This document shows, one piece after another, positions 12,401 to 24,934 of a stretch of 64,000 bases of DNA; position 1 is the first letter of the stretch, and the number at the start of each line of letters is the position of its first letter. The notes under the pieces were generated by a model. It had not been told where the DNA came from. It ran no database searches and saw nothing but the letters and a program-made list of their open reading frames with translations. This stretch comes from Xestospongia bergquistia (lineage: Eukaryota > Porifera > Demospongiae > Haplosclerida > Petrosiidae). Both the position numbers and the translations under genes were made by a program. The DNA is taken from contig OZ014415.1 of assembly GCA_963965975.1 (NCBI GenBank), forward strand, positions 253,001-317,000, given 5' to 3'.

Positions 12401-15400
12401 CTTATTTTTATTATGGTGGTGAACCTCATTTTATTTTCCCAACAACACTTGGTCCAGCTAATCAACAGCTAACATCACCTCAAATTTCACCATCACCAGC
12501 CACGCCCTTTTCACAGGTCTCCGCCCCCTTTTCTCCTTTGGGTGGAGCTCTAGGTCGACCAGTAATAGGTCCAGAGGTACAATTGTCTGGTAAACATGAA
12601 GGACTGAGCTTGTATCTCTCACGTTTACTCCGCCCACTATGGAATGTTCTGATATCTATTGAAGAGAGAGAAAGTACCCAACCATTTAAAGTCAGTAAAC
12701 AAAAAAATAGTGGTTAGTAATAATATATATTATTGTAAATTAAAAGAAATTAACTAATTGTACAAAAAATAAAGGTATAAAAAAATGGAAAAATTAGGGG
12801 GCACCCGGGATTGAACCGGGGACCTCTCGATCTGCAGTCGAATGCTCTACCACTGAGCTATACCCCCATATCCTGGATGTTGGGAACTGTAAATTAGTTT
12901 TAATTTTTGCCTTGATTTGTCACTGTTTTCACATATTAATATTTTAAAAATTGTTAATACTATTGTTTGTTGTTTATTTGTTTTTATTTGTTAGTATTTT
13001 AGTCGCTATACAGCCACTGAATTAGCTGTGTTGGGAGAACAGCTTTTAGAACTAAGAGCTTTTCTCGACAGAAATATTCAATTCTTTACATCAACTGACC
13101 TCAATCAAAGGTAAATTTTATAATGATATTCATAGCTTGTTGCTATGGCAATTTTTTATTGTAATAGCCAAACATCTCCATCTAATGTCCATCAACGTAT
13201 GTTGCGTTTTATAAGACCAGATAATATGCAGACTAATAGTCCAATACAAGTACAACAATCATTGCTTAATAAATATAGAAGTAAGTAGATGGATAGATAG
13301 TTGGATGAATGGATGAATAGTAATGTAGATTGATGGATGAATGGATGAATAGTAATGTAGATTGATGGATGAATGGATGAATAGTAATGTAGATGGTTGG
13401 ATGAATGGATGAATAGTAATGTAGATGGTTGGATGAATGGATGAATAGTAATGTAGATGGTTGGATGAATGGATAAATAGTAATGTAGATGGTTGGATGA
13501 ATGGATGAATAGTAATGTAGATGGTTGGATGAATGGATGAATAGTAATGTAGATGGATGGATGAACGGATAGATTGACAAACAGATAAGAAGATAACTAA
13601 TCATAATTCCATTGTTATTTTAGATGATGCTTACATGATTGAGAGAAATTCATTGCAGAATCTTCATCATCTTATTGTTCGGTGTTGTGAGAGTCTGTCG
13701 CTATGGAAACTGTTGTGTGAATATCAATTTGATGTTGTAGCTAATAAACTTGATGAGGTGGGTGTGGTCAATAAATTTGTATTATATTATATTAAATATT
13801 TTAGACAAAGAAAATGTTATTAAAACAAAGTTCATTTAAAGTATTATCTACTGGAGGAAAAGAAGTAAATTAATTAATTAATTAATTTATTTATTTATTG
13901 TATTTTTAACCCTTAAAGTTGTCATCAGCATTAATTAATAGTTTATTAGCTTGTCATGCTGGGGACTCATCCATCACTGACTCACTTGTCTCTCGTCTCC
14001 GCCAACTAGCACCCTCACTTTTCTCACAGGTAGAGCCACCAATAGCTATGAATATCATTATAAAACTACGAGCTATGAATAATTTTTATTATAGGAAGAT
14101 GCAGTTGCATCTAAAGCACAGGAACTAGTTACCATAGCAACCACATTGGAGAATCCCATAGAACAACAGACTATGCTTAGAGACTCATTAAAAGTGAGTG
14201 CTAAAACAAGTTTTTAAAACCTGTTTTTATACTGGTTTGTCTAGTTGTACAGTCAAGTGACTCAACAGATAAACTTAGTTGGTGTGTGTGAACAATATCG
14301 GAGTCTACGATATTACGAGGGTATTGTGGAGTTAGCACTGTGCACAGCTAGTCAACGAGACCCTCAAAACTTGGCACTTCACTTCTACAAATCTGGACAA
14401 CCTTTAGGAGACACCAGTGGACAGCAAGCCTTATCTGAGAGGTAACTCTGAATACTGCTAGTAAATGTTATAGTGAGTTTATTAGACAAGAGGCATATTC
14501 TGTCATTACTGGAACCCTTGGTCAACTTTTACAGCAAGCCCAGACCCCTTCATCGCCAGCTGTTCCAATTAAACCTGGTCCACCTCCCAGTAATGCTTCA
14601 GAGCAAAGGGTAGACCCTGCTAGAGACGTGAGTAAAGATATCTATCTGTTCATCTCTGTCATCTCCATATCTAGTTTGAAACAATGCTAAGATTATCATT
14701 AAGATCAGATGATGAAGTCTTTCACGTCACATTATACTCGTGGTTATTATCAGACACTGTCAAAATGGCTGACAGATTAATTGAGGTATGTGATTTTGAG
14801 TTTCAGTTTAAAAGAGTACCGGTCTCTGTCTATTTCAGATCCAATCTCCATACATTGAAGACTTCCTCAAGTATACAGTATCATTACAACAAGATAACAC
14901 AGCCATCTTAGATCTTTTGTGGCGATTCTATGAGAGAAATAAAAATTATTTAGCTGCGGCTAAAATATTAGATCAGTTAGCTCAGAGGGAGAGGTAAGTC
15001 ATTAACTAGTAATGTGATGTAGTAGTGATATATCTTGTAGTCCTGAGTTGATGTTAGATCAAAGATTAGAATATATATCACGTGCTGTGATGTGTGCTAA
15101 GAGTAGCGGAGCTGTAACTAGTGTGAGTGGAGAGGGAGAGTTTCTTCACGAACTTGAGGAGAAAATGGAGGTAGAATAGATTGCAATGTTATTGCTAAAT
15201 ATATATATATATCTCTCTCCCTCCCTCCCTCCCTCCCTCCCTCCTAGGTTGCTAGAATCCAGTTAAGTATTCTGGAGTCCATTAATAACTTGCCTTCTTC
15301 CCGTCATACTAAATCTGCTATTACAATGTTAAATGCTGAATTAATGGATGTCAGTAAAGTGAGTCTATTTAAAATACATGTTACTATATTTAGACTAAAT

Positions 15401-16597
15401 TTCTATGATGTCATTCTTAGTTATATGGAGATTTTGCTGAGCCATTTGATTTACCAGAGAGCAAGTTATCAATAGTACATTGTGCTGGTCATTTTGATCC
15501 TATCTTAATTGAGTCACTATGGAGAGATATTGTTGAACAAGGTAGCCCCGCCCACCTTATTAATACTGCTGTGATATATTTATTGTAGAGCTGCAGTTAA
15601 CATTACAACATGATCGTGATACTAGAATGGAAAATTTGAGAAATAAATTATTAACTTTAGGACAAATTTATTCTCGCAGTGAACGTTATTTTCCACTTAG
15701 TAAGTTACTAGTTTATACATCCATCAATCTATCTATTGATCTATTTATCCCTCCAACCCCTCTAATTAATTTATAGATTATTTAATTAAGCTGCTGGAAC
15801 AGCATTGTTGTCAGTTAGGATGGCGGGCTGGGTTTGTCCCAGAGACCTTCCATCAACTTGGTGTCTCTTATCCAATGTTATTTACTATCTATAATAGTCT
15901 CTTCAATGAAAGGGTAATCACTCCTAATAATAGTACATTAGTATCACTACTGTATGTATATGTCACTACTGTACTGGTATGTATATGTCACTACTGTATT
16001 GGTATGTATATGTCACTGATGTACTGGTATGTATATGTCACTACTGTACTGGTATGTATATGTCACTACTGTACTGGTATGTATGTGTCACTGATATCTA
16101 TATGTCACTGCTGTATTGGTATGTATATGTCACTACTGTATTGGTATGTATATGTCACTGCTGTACTGGTATGTGTATGTCACTACTGTATTGGTATGTA
16201 TATGTCACTGATGTACTGGTATGTATATGTCACTACTGTATTGGTATGTATATGTCACTGATGTACTGGTATCTATATGTCACTACTGTAGTGATCTTTA
16301 TATTTAGGACTCATTTTGGCAGTCAGCTGGTCATCCCTTACATATTCTCTCAGTTTTACTTGCTCTCCTGACAACATATTCTCAGAATACTTCTCTTGTC
16401 TCTTTGTATGAAAGGTATATAATATATTATATAACTAACTTGTCTATTCTATAAATAGACCCTCATTTACTGCTACTATATCTGCTGCTATTGATCGTTA
16501 TCTAGTAGAGTTACAAACATTAGATCAGACCACACCTGATCTTGTTCCCATTACAACTGGACTAAGGAATTTAAAACGTGATATACAGAGGGTCTAG
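9493..16597 (+). CDS. NUP155: Nucleoporin Nup155, complete
   Basis: Scaffold nucleoporin of the inner ring of the nuclear pore. Thirty exons could be placed with consistent phase, from 9493-9622, 9677-9814, 9885-9981, 10026-10177 and 10799-10956 through to 16308-16414 and 16459-16597. They total 1338 aa against about 1391 in human. Matches run throughout: [54 protein letters not shown] and [10 protein letters not shown] in the N-terminal beta-propeller; [20 protein letters not shown] and [15 protein letters not shown] in the middle; and the C-terminal alpha-solenoid with [44 protein letters not shown] and [20 protein letters not shown]. The start ATG has a good context (GCCAAAATG) and AATAAA lies near 16662. 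The exon near 12690 ends at AAA before GTCAGT, since the next GT would break the frame. Introns are mostly about 45-60 bp; longer ones hold minisatellites, a tRNA and a CCCT tract near 15217-15244. Confidence 0.96.
10185..10770. repeat. 40-bp minisatellite in NUP155 intron
   Basis: About 14 tandem units alternating TCTATAGTGTGTCTATTAAA and TATATAGTCAATCCATTAAA fill the intron 10178-10798. Central units are identical and outer ones diverge. Confidence 0.95.
12796..12867 (-). tRNA. trnC-GCA: tRNA-Cys (GCA)
   Basis: 72-nt tRNA on the minus strand. The acceptor stem pairs GGGGGTA (12867 side) with TGCCCCC, followed by discriminator T, as expected for Cys. The D arm is GCTCAGTGGTAGAGC, the anticodon loop is ACTGCAGAT with GCA, and the T arm is CCGGGTTCAATCCCGG-like around TTCAATC. 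There is no intron. It lies inside the NUP155 intron 12691-12994 but is transcribed against NUP155. A short T-run follows on the minus strand, consistent with RNA polymerase III termination. Confidence 0.95.
13285..13572. repeat. Minisatellite in NUP155 intron
   Basis: About seven units of roughly 38 bp based on GGATGAATGGATGAATAGTA plus ATGTAGATGGTT, inside intron 13281-13623. Confidence 0.95.
15945..16295. repeat. Minisatellite in NUP155 intron
   Basis: About thirteen units of roughly 26 bp based on TATGTCACTACTGTACTGG, inside intron 15914-16307. Open frames through it come from the repeat and are not genes. Confidence 0.95.
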
Positions 16598-16924
16598 TAA
16601 ACATTGACCAGAACCCTTAACTGTAATAATTATTATGACCAATATTTTGTATTGAAAATGAAATAAAACAAAACAAGTAATTTACTAACATAAAGTATAC
16701 TATTGTAATGTTAAAAATATAACAGTTATTTATAGTAACAAATTTGTGATGATGTCATAAATTATTGTTAAACTTGTTCCATTATAGTTTTAAGACCAGT
16801 AGACACCTATTGTAATAAAGTATTATATTATAATATATTATATACTAATTACCTCTGATATTGACCTCTATTAAAATTCTATAATCTATTATATTTATAT
16901 TTATAATTATTTAGTTCAGAATTA

Positions 16925-17065
16925 TTTATCTAATAGACTTCATTTATTACTAATATATCTGTTAATATTAATTGTTATCTAGTAATGTTATGGCACTAGA
17001 TAAGACTACACATGATCTTTTAAGATATTTGAAAACAAAATATACAGAGAATCCTTAACAGTAAT
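16925..17065 (+). pseudogene. Decayed copy of NUP155 last exon
   Basis: It aligns by eye to 16451-16600: TAATAGACTTCATTTATTAC for the acceptor region, then TTATCTAGTA, ACTAGATAAGACTACA, GATCTT and ATATACAGAG. The frame is lost. Confidence 0.75.
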
Positions 17066-17459
17066 AATATGTGATATGAACTGTTTATATAACAAATGGA
17101 CTGGTTGTCATAGCGATACATTTGTGTGATATTTTCACTAAATAAAACAAACCATTTTAATGATCAGTAAGTTAGTTTATCTAATAACTTTTAATATGTA
17201 ATGTTTATTTAACAGATTAATAATGTTATTATTATATAATATTAATATATAGTATTATATGTAGTATTAATATGTAGTATTAATATATAATATTAATATT
17301 ATTAGTAATAGTAACAATTAGCAAATTACAGTTTATATAACAAAGACATTATTAAGTACTGGTGTTCAATATTTTATCATAGCCAAATATATATGGTCTT
17401 GATTGAGAAAGCTAATTAATCTGTTCAATGAATTTATTTTTATGTGACTTATATAATAT

Positions 17460-17605
17460 AACTTTATTTATTGTTACTATATCTGCTGCTATTGATTGTT
17501 ATCAGTAGAGTTACAAACACTGGATAAGACCACACCTTATATTTTATGGTATTTGTGAACAAAATATACAGAGGGTCTAGTAAATGTTAACTAGAACCCT
17601 TAGCA
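17460..17605 (+). pseudogene. Second decayed copy of NUP155 last exon
   Basis: Closest of the copies to the real exon: ACTATATCTGCTGCTATTGA, GTAGAGTTACAAACACTGGA, then GACCACACCT and ATATACAGAGGGTCTAGTAA including the stop. The middle is deleted, so it is not coding. Confidence 0.85.
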
Positions 17606-17694
17606 ATAATAATATATGACATGATGTCTAATAGTGAGTATATTGTTTATATAATACATAGACATGTTAAATACTGATATATAATACTTCATCA

Positions 17695-20295
17695 TTAGTG
17701 GTTCTTTAGTTTAGCATAAATGTGACCTTCTTGAGTTAGTTCTTGATCAGTTATCTCATACAATGGTTCACTATAAACATAATATTATAATTTAAAATAT
17801 ATCTCCTTGTCCAGTATATTAGTAACTCACTGATCACTTGTTACTCTATAAGTTGAACTGGTTGTCATAGCGATATCTTCATGTGATGTTTTCATACTAC
17901 ATAAAACAAATCATTATAATAATCAATAAAGTTACTTTATCTAATAACATATATACCTTAATAACTGTATCTTATTATATTGTCTTATTACAACCATTAT
18001 TATAATAATAATAATAATAATAACTACTTGAATTAATAATATTGATGAACCAGTTATTATTATAATAGTAGAAGACAGAACATCAGTACTAGTGGGTATA
18101 GTAGTAGACCCTATAGATGAATGACATCATTATTACATAATACAATGACAATATAACATAATTAATAATAATATTATTAGTACTAGTAGATATAATATAA
18201 TCATTGTTAATAATATAAGTAATAATAGTTAGTGTTGTTAATGAAAATATACAAGTTGATTGTATTAATGATAACATAACCTGTTGATGTTGTAATAATA
18301 GATGTTGATGTTGATGATGATATAACTGTTGATGTTGGAGTTAAAGTGATTCCTATAATATATAATATAACACAATGTAATGTCACTATATCTTACTGGT
18401 AGATATTTGAGTATCACTCCATTCTCCTGGTCCTACACTGGTATATGCTCTCACTTCTCCTGTCTGTTGTATTACCTCACTACTTGCTGGTCCAGTTCCA
18501 GCATCATTATATGCTCTTACTGTCACAGTGTAGTTAGTGTAAGGTGTGAGTGTTGTGAGGGTGTATTGTCTGTTGTCTCCTCCAGTGATGTTAACAGTGT
18601 CACTGAATGTTGTGTTAGTGTAGTAGAGCAAGTAACCAGTGATGGGTCCATTCTGTCCAGAGCAAGGTACCTCATCCCATGATATAGTCATGGACCTTGC
18701 CTCAACTGATGATATAATGATATTACTGACAGATGAAGTGGGTGCTGTAGATAATGTAAGAACAATATAATAATTGTGAATATGATAATATAACATAGTT
18801 TACCAGATGAGAGTGTAGTGGTATTATCAGTACCCAGGACTATAGTGTCATTACCATATATTCCATTAAGACCAACAATACAGTAAGTACCAGGATCAAT
18901 ATCAGTAAATGTATATGGTGATGAGATTGAGGAATTTGTTTTGATAGGATCATACATCTTTTCACATAGTCTACGACATTGATGATAGCCCTCATATGTT
19001 TGAGGAACAAATGAAGCTTGTGTCCATATCATAGTAATAGTAGTATTAGTAGTAGTAAGTGTCAGAATAACTGAGGGTTTAACTGTAGAATAGAGTAGTC
19101 ACAATAAACAATAGATTATTCACTCACATAACGTCATAGTGGTTGCATTACTATGATCACTAGGTAGTACTGTACCACCCTCACTGCCATATGATACTAC
19201 AAAGAAGTTATATGTACTGTATGAAGTCAGTCCTGATGTTATATTCAACATTGTGTTATTGGTAGTTCCTGCACTCATAACAGAACTACTACCATTACTG
19301 AGTTGATAGAACACCTCATAACCAGCTACTCCTGACACAGATGACCAGGAAAGGTGTACATGAGCAAGACCTGTGTTCAGTCTTGTAGCAGTCAGACCAA
19401 TAGGAGTACCAGCAACTATAACAGAGAGAGAATATATATACTATCCTACTTAGTTATTTACTAACTTGTTATAGGTTGTGATGTACTACTAATACCTCTG
19501 GCATTGGAGACAGTACACTGGTAAGTACCAGCTTGTCTCATCCTCACTGTCACTGTCACCTGTGTAACAGATTTTGGTCCATTCACTACCACACGAGACA
19601 GATCACGACTAGCAATAGTGAATGGATTACTTCCATCAGTACAAGTGACATTAGTGGGAGGTCCATCAGAGACATTGAAGGTGAAAGTGAAGACTGGAGG
19701 GTTAGTATCTCTTGTCGAGATGAGAGAGAACTTCATGGAGGAGTCTGCATCAGGACCATCTATATAATAGTGAGATATATCATCACTTTATTACTACATG
19801 AACTCAGTCACTGACCATTGATATTAAAAACATGATTTGTGTATGCTCCTACCACTAGTGTTTGGTTCATTCCATTCTCATCAAGAATGATACAGGTGAA
19901 CAGACCTTCATAACCTGATATAGATGCTTTTTTAGCTAGTGCAATCTGACCTATGGACCTCTTAGACATTATTGGACTTGGTGTATAAAAAAACGCTACT
20001 TGAGTACCATTAGGATAATACCAAAGTCCAATATTAGAACCATTATTAGCACTCTGACACCACAAGGCATCATTAACACCAAAAAACTGTCCAGCATATA
20101 TCATTGAGAAGTCTGGTATTATCCCTATATTCCGATAAGCTAGATACAGTTGTACACCTGTTATTATGAAGTATATATTAATGATCACTCTAACAACAAC
20201 TACTTACCATTACTAGGTCTGTTGGTAGGTACTTGTCCATCTCCTAGTTGTACTAGTAGTAACATATAATACAATATCTTTACTAACTCCATCAT
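17695..20295 (-). CDS. Ig/FN3 tyrosine-tail receptor R1
   Basis: Predicted single-pass surface receptor of 668 aa. Exons: signal peptide 20208-20295 (MMELVKILYYMLLLVQLGDG), variable Ig 19816-20157 (Cys in LWCQSAN and YEGLFTC, core Trp in GLWYYPNG), second Ig 19466-19759 (NVTCTDG, AGTYQCTVSNA), FN3 19128-19415 (LSWSSVSGVAGYEVFYQL), Cys-bearing FN3-like 18804-19082 (HQCRRLCEK, GTYCIVGL), FN3 18397-18744 (SWDEVPCSGQNGPITGYLLY), Ser/Thr stalk 18281-18352, TM 17957-18110 (isoleucine-rich helix then RQYNKIQLLR), and tail exons 17831-17896 and 17695-17770. The FN3 exon is a hybrid: its end (VRAYTSVGPGEWSDTQISTS) belongs to the next FN3 of sister genes, so one domain was removed in frame. The tail has LYEITDQE and GHIYAKLKNH, the latter a YxxL motif that could bind SH2 domains. 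Ligand unknown. Confidence 0.8.
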
Positions 20296-20754
20296 TGTCT
20301 TTGACAGAGTTAGTACTGATGTAATGAACTATTAATAATAATAATAATATTTTTATTATTATTGTATCAACACTAACAAAGTTAGATAATCAATGTTGTT
20401 TTCATACTACATAAAACAATCTATTTTAATGATCAATAAAGTTAGTTTATCTAATGACATATCTACCTCACTGATATATACTTCAGTATAGTAATATATT
20501 TTTGTATTAAAGGAAAACTGTATTATATTATAAAATCAATAAATTGTTATAGTATATAATGATCCTTCAACTATTCTAAACTAGCTATATCATATCTAAT
20601 ATATCAGTATATCATAGACTGTTTATATGCTATTGTAATAAAGTATATTATAATATCATAATATATTATATACTAATTACTTCTGAAAATGAAATTAAAA
20701 TTCTATAGTCTATTATTTATAATTATAATTATTTAGTTTAGAATTATTTCTCTA

Positions 20755-20905
20755 ATAGACTTCATTTATTACTACTATATCTGCTAATATTAATTGTTAT
20801 CTAGTAAAGTTATAAAAACTAGATAAGACTACACCTGATCTTTAAGATATTTAAAAATAATAATATACAAGGGTCTAGTAAATATTCACTAGAACCCTTA
20901 ACAAT
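20755..20905 (+). pseudogene. Decayed copy of NUP155 last exon
   Basis: Same landmarks as the copy at 16925: TCTAATAGACTTCATTTATT, TTATCTAGTAAAGTTA, ACTAGATAAGACTACACCTG and GGGTCTAGTAAATATT. Frame lost. Confidence 0.75.
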
Positions 20906-21084
20906 AATAATATGTGACATGAACTGTTTATATAACAAATAGACTGGTTGTCATAGTGATATCACATGTGATGTTTTTACTAAATAAAACAAACCATTTA
21001 ATGATCAGTAAGTTAGTTTATCTAATAACTTTCAATATGTAATGTTTATTTAACAGATTAATAATGTTATTATATAATATTAAT

Positions 21085-21198
21085 ATATAGTATTATATGT
21101 AGTATTAATATGTAGTATTAATATGTAGTATTAATATGTAGTATTAATATGTAGTATTAATATGTAGTATTAATATGTAGTATTAATATGTAGTATTA
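21085..21198. repeat. 13-bp tandem repeat
   Basis: About nine units of TAGTATTAATATG. The R1 spacer has only two to three units at the same place (17250-17285), so it expanded after duplication. Confidence 0.9.
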
Positions 21199-21364
21199 AT
21201 ATTATTAGTAATAGTAACAATTAGCAAAATTACAGTTTATATAACAAAGACATTATTAAGTACTGGTGTTCCATATTTTATCATAGCCAAATATATATGG
21301 TCTTGATTGAGAAAGTTAATTAATCTGTTCAATGAATTTATTTCTATGTGACTTATATAATATG

Positions 21365-21500
21365 ACTTTATTATTGCTACTATATCTGCTGCTATTGATT
21401 GTTATCAGTAAAGTTACAAACACTGGATAAGACCACACCTTATATTTGAAAACAAAATATACAGAGGGTCTAGTAAATATTCACTAGAACCCTTAACAGT
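21365..21500 (+). pseudogene. Decayed copy of NUP155 last exon
   Basis: Resembles 17460-17605: ACTATATCTGCTGCTATTGA, GACCACACCTTATATTTG and ATACAGAGGGTCTAGTAAAT. Not coding. Confidence 0.8.
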
Positions 21501-21660
21501 AATAGCAAATGAAAAGCTGACTATATTATATCATTCTACTGTGGACAGTACAATTATGATATATTATCTACATATACACAATATTTAATATTGAGTATAT
21601 GACATAAACTGTTTATATAACACATGGACATGTTAAATACTGATATATAATACTTCATTA

Positions 21661-24615
21661 TTAATGGTTCTTCAGTTTAGCATAAATGTGACCTTCTTGA
21701 GTTAGTTCTTGATCAGTTATCTCATACAATGGTTCACTATAAACATAATATTATATTTTAAAATATATCTCCTTGTGCAGTATTAGTAACTCACTGATCA
21801 TTAGTTACTCTATAAGTTGAACTGGTTGTCATAGTGATATCTTCATGTGATGTTTTCATACTATATAAAACAAATCATTATAATAATCAATAAAGTTACT
21901 TTATCTAATAACATATATACCTCAATAACTGTATCCTATTATATTGTCTTATTACAACCATTATAATAATAATAATAATAATAATAACTACTTGAATTAA
22001 TAATATTGATGAACCAGTTATTATTATAATAGTAGAAGACAGAACATCAGTACTAGTGGGTATAGTAGTAGACCCTATAGAAGAATGACATCATCATTAC
22101 ATAATACAATGACAATATAACATAATTAATAATAATATTATTAGTACTAGTAGATATAATATAATCATTGTTAATAATATAAGTAATAATAGTTAGTGTT
22201 GTTAATGAAAATATACAAGTTAATTGTATTAATAATAACATAACCTGTTGATGTTGTAATAATAGATGTTGTTGTTGTTAATATTGTTGATAATGATATA
22301 ACTGTTGATGTTGGAGTTAAAATCATTCCTATATCATATTTTTAATATAACAGAGATATGTAATGTCATTGCATCTTACTGGTAGATATTTGAGTATCAT
22401 TCCATTCTCCTGGTCCTACACTGGTATATGCTCTCACTCCAATGATATAGTTAGTGTTAGGTAGTAGTCCTCCTATACTGTATTGTGTGTTGGTTGTATT
22501 AGTCATATTGTATGGACCATTACTGTTAGACTCTCTATAACATATCTCATACATGATAATGACACCATTGGGTACTGTGGGTATATTCCATGTAATGTTG
22601 ATCACTTGTATTTCTATACCACTTTGTATTAGACCAGATACCACACCAGGTTCTACAATATATCAATAATACATTATATATCAGTAGTAACTGACTTACC
22701 AGCTTCTCCTGTCTGTTGTATTACCTCACTACTTGCTGGTCCAGTCCCAGCATCATTATATGCTATTACTGTCACAGTGTAGTTAGTGTAAGGTGTGAGT
22801 GTTGTGAGGTTGTACTGTCTGTTGTCTCCTCCAGTGATGTTAACAGTATCACTGAATGTTGTGTTAGTGTAGTAGAGCAAGTAACCAGTGATGGGTCCAT
22901 TCTGTCCAGAGCAAGGTACCTCATCCCATGATACAGTCATGGACGTTGCCTCAACTGATGATATAGTGATATTACTGACAGATGAATTGGGTGCTGTAGA
23001 TAATATGAGAACAATATAATAATTGTGAATATGATAATATAACATAGTTTACCAGATGAGAGTGTAGTGATATTTTCAACACCCAGGACTATAGTGTCAT
23101 TACCATATATGCCATTAAGACTTACAATACATTTACTACCAGGATCAATACCAGTAAATGTATATGGTGATGAGATTGATAAATTAGTATGTATAATAAG
23201 ACCTAAAGTCTGTTCACATAGTCTACGACATTGATGAAAACTGTCATAAGGATTTGCAAATGAAGGTGGTATCAACATTATTGCAATAGTGGTATTAGTG
23301 GCAGTGAGTCTCAGAGTAACTAAGGCTTTAGATGTAAAATAGATAGGTAGAGAGGTCACAATATTAAACAATAGATTTACTTACAGAATGTCACAGTGAC
23401 ATTATTACTATGATCACTAGGTAGTACTGTACTACCCTCACTGCCATATGATACTACAAAGAAGTTATATGTACTGTATGAAGTCAGTCCTGATGTTATA
23501 TTCAACATTGTGTTAGTGGTAACTCCTCCACTCATAACAGAACTACTACCATTACTGAGTTGATAGAACACCTCATAACCAGCTACTCCTGACACAGATG
23601 ACCAGGAGAGTTGTACATGAGTCAGACCTGTGTTCAGTCTTGTAGCAGCCAGACCAGTAGGAATACCAGCAACTGTAACAGAGGGATAATATGTATACCA
23701 TCCTACTCAGTGATTTACTCACCTGTTATAGACTGTGATGTACTACTACTACTTGTAGCACTTGGACCAGTTTCTCCTGGTACAGGACCATTAGTTACTC
23801 TGGCATTGGAGACAGTACAGTGGTAAGTACCAGCTTGTCTCATCCTCACTGTCACTGTCACCTGTGTAACAAATCCTGGTCCATTCACCACCACACGAGA
23901 CAGGTCCCCACTAGCAATGGTGAATGGGTTACTTCCATCTGTACAAGTGACATTAGTGGGAGGTCCATCAGAAACATTGAAGGTGAGAGTGAAGACTGGA
24001 GGATTAGCATCTCTTGTGGAGATAAGAGAGAACTTCATGAAGGAGTCTGCATCAGGACCATCTATATAATAGTGAGATATATCATCACTTTATGACTACA
24101 TGAACTCAATCACTGACCATTGCTACTATAAACATGATTTCTATATATTCCTACCACTAGTGTTTGGTTCATTCCATTCTCATCAGGAATGATACAGGTG
24201 AACAGACCTTCATAACTTGATAGTCCAGTTTTTCTATTTAGTGCAATCTGACCTGTGAACTTCTTAAAAAACAATGGACTTGGGGCATTAGTATGATTGT
24301 TTCCATTAAACAAAGGTACTTGATTACCATTAGGATAATACCAAAGTCCAATATCAGAACCACTATTAGCACTCTGACACCACAAGGCGTTTAAAAATTC
24401 ATTGAACTGTCCAGCATATATCATTGAGAAGTCTGGTATTATCCTATTCTGATAGGGTAGATACAGTTGTACACCTGTTATTATGAAGTATATATTAATG
24501 ATCACTCTAACAACAACTACTTACCATTACTAGGTCTGTTGGTAGGTTCTTGTCCATCTCCTAGTTGTACTAGTAGTAACATATAATACAATATCTTTAC
24601 TAACTCTATCATCAT
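21661..24615 (-). CDS. Ig/FN3 tyrosine-tail receptor R2
   Basis: Receptor with the same plan as R1 but with the full fourth FN3. Approximate exons: signal 24530-24615 (MMIELVKILYYMLLL), variable Ig 24110-24480, second Ig 23722-24060, FN3 23385-23672, Cys-bearing FN3-like 23050-23330, FN3 22700-22998, FN3 22378-22650 (WNIPTVPNGVIIMYEI), stalk 22246-22328, TM 21920-22080, tail 21793-21860 and 21661-21736. The second Ig carries an insert (VTNGPVPGETGPSATS) between the cysteine strand and its end that R1 lacks. The tail ends with YEITDQE and GHIYAKLKNH as in R1, so R1 and R2 share one tail type. All modules are open and splice signals are present. R1 and R2 are the closest pair in flanks as well. 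Confidence 0.78.
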
Positions 24616-24934
24616 CTTTGACAGGATTACTACTGATGTAATGAACTATTAATAATAATACTATTATTATTATTATTATTATATCAACACTAAGACAGTT
24701 AGATAATCAATGTTGTTTTGTTACTACATAAAAGAAACCATTTTATTGATCAATAAAATTAGTTTATCTAATGACATATCTACCTCCCTCATATATACTA
24801 TGGTATAGTAGTATATTGTCATATTTCAAGATAAGTAATTTATCAGTAAAATCAAAAAATTATTAAGGTATATAATGATCCTTTCAACTATTCCAAACTA
24901 ACTATATCATATCTAATATATCAGTATATCATAG

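Larger units (their letters stand above)
16598..17694. other. Spacer with NUP155 3' flank and duplicated fragments
   Basis: It starts with the NUP155 3' UTR, then AT-rich sequence. The segment about 16730-16870 recurs near 50970-51100 and 63590-63710 beside OXCT1 sequence. Two decayed copies of the last NUP155 exon follow (annotated separately). Confidence 0.7.
20296..21660. other. Array spacer R1-R2
   Basis: AT-rich upstream region of R1 and 3' flank of R2. It holds two decayed NUP155-exon copies and a 13-bp tandem repeat. No intact gene is seen. Confidence 0.7.

Noticed and set aside
13266..13604. 112-codon minus-strand frame rich in His, Ser and Tyr
   Set aside because: Lies wholly in a NUP155 intron minisatellite.
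15875..16371. Two long overlapping open frames of repeating YWYVYVTT residues
   Set aside because: They come from a minisatellite in a NUP155 intron; all frames stay open because the unit lacks stops.
18380..18682. Plus-strand frame (Ser/Cys-rich) repeated opposite each FN3 exon
   Set aside because: Antisense shadow of the conserved FN3 exon; it has no splice logic or domain of its own and recurs only because the exon is repeated.
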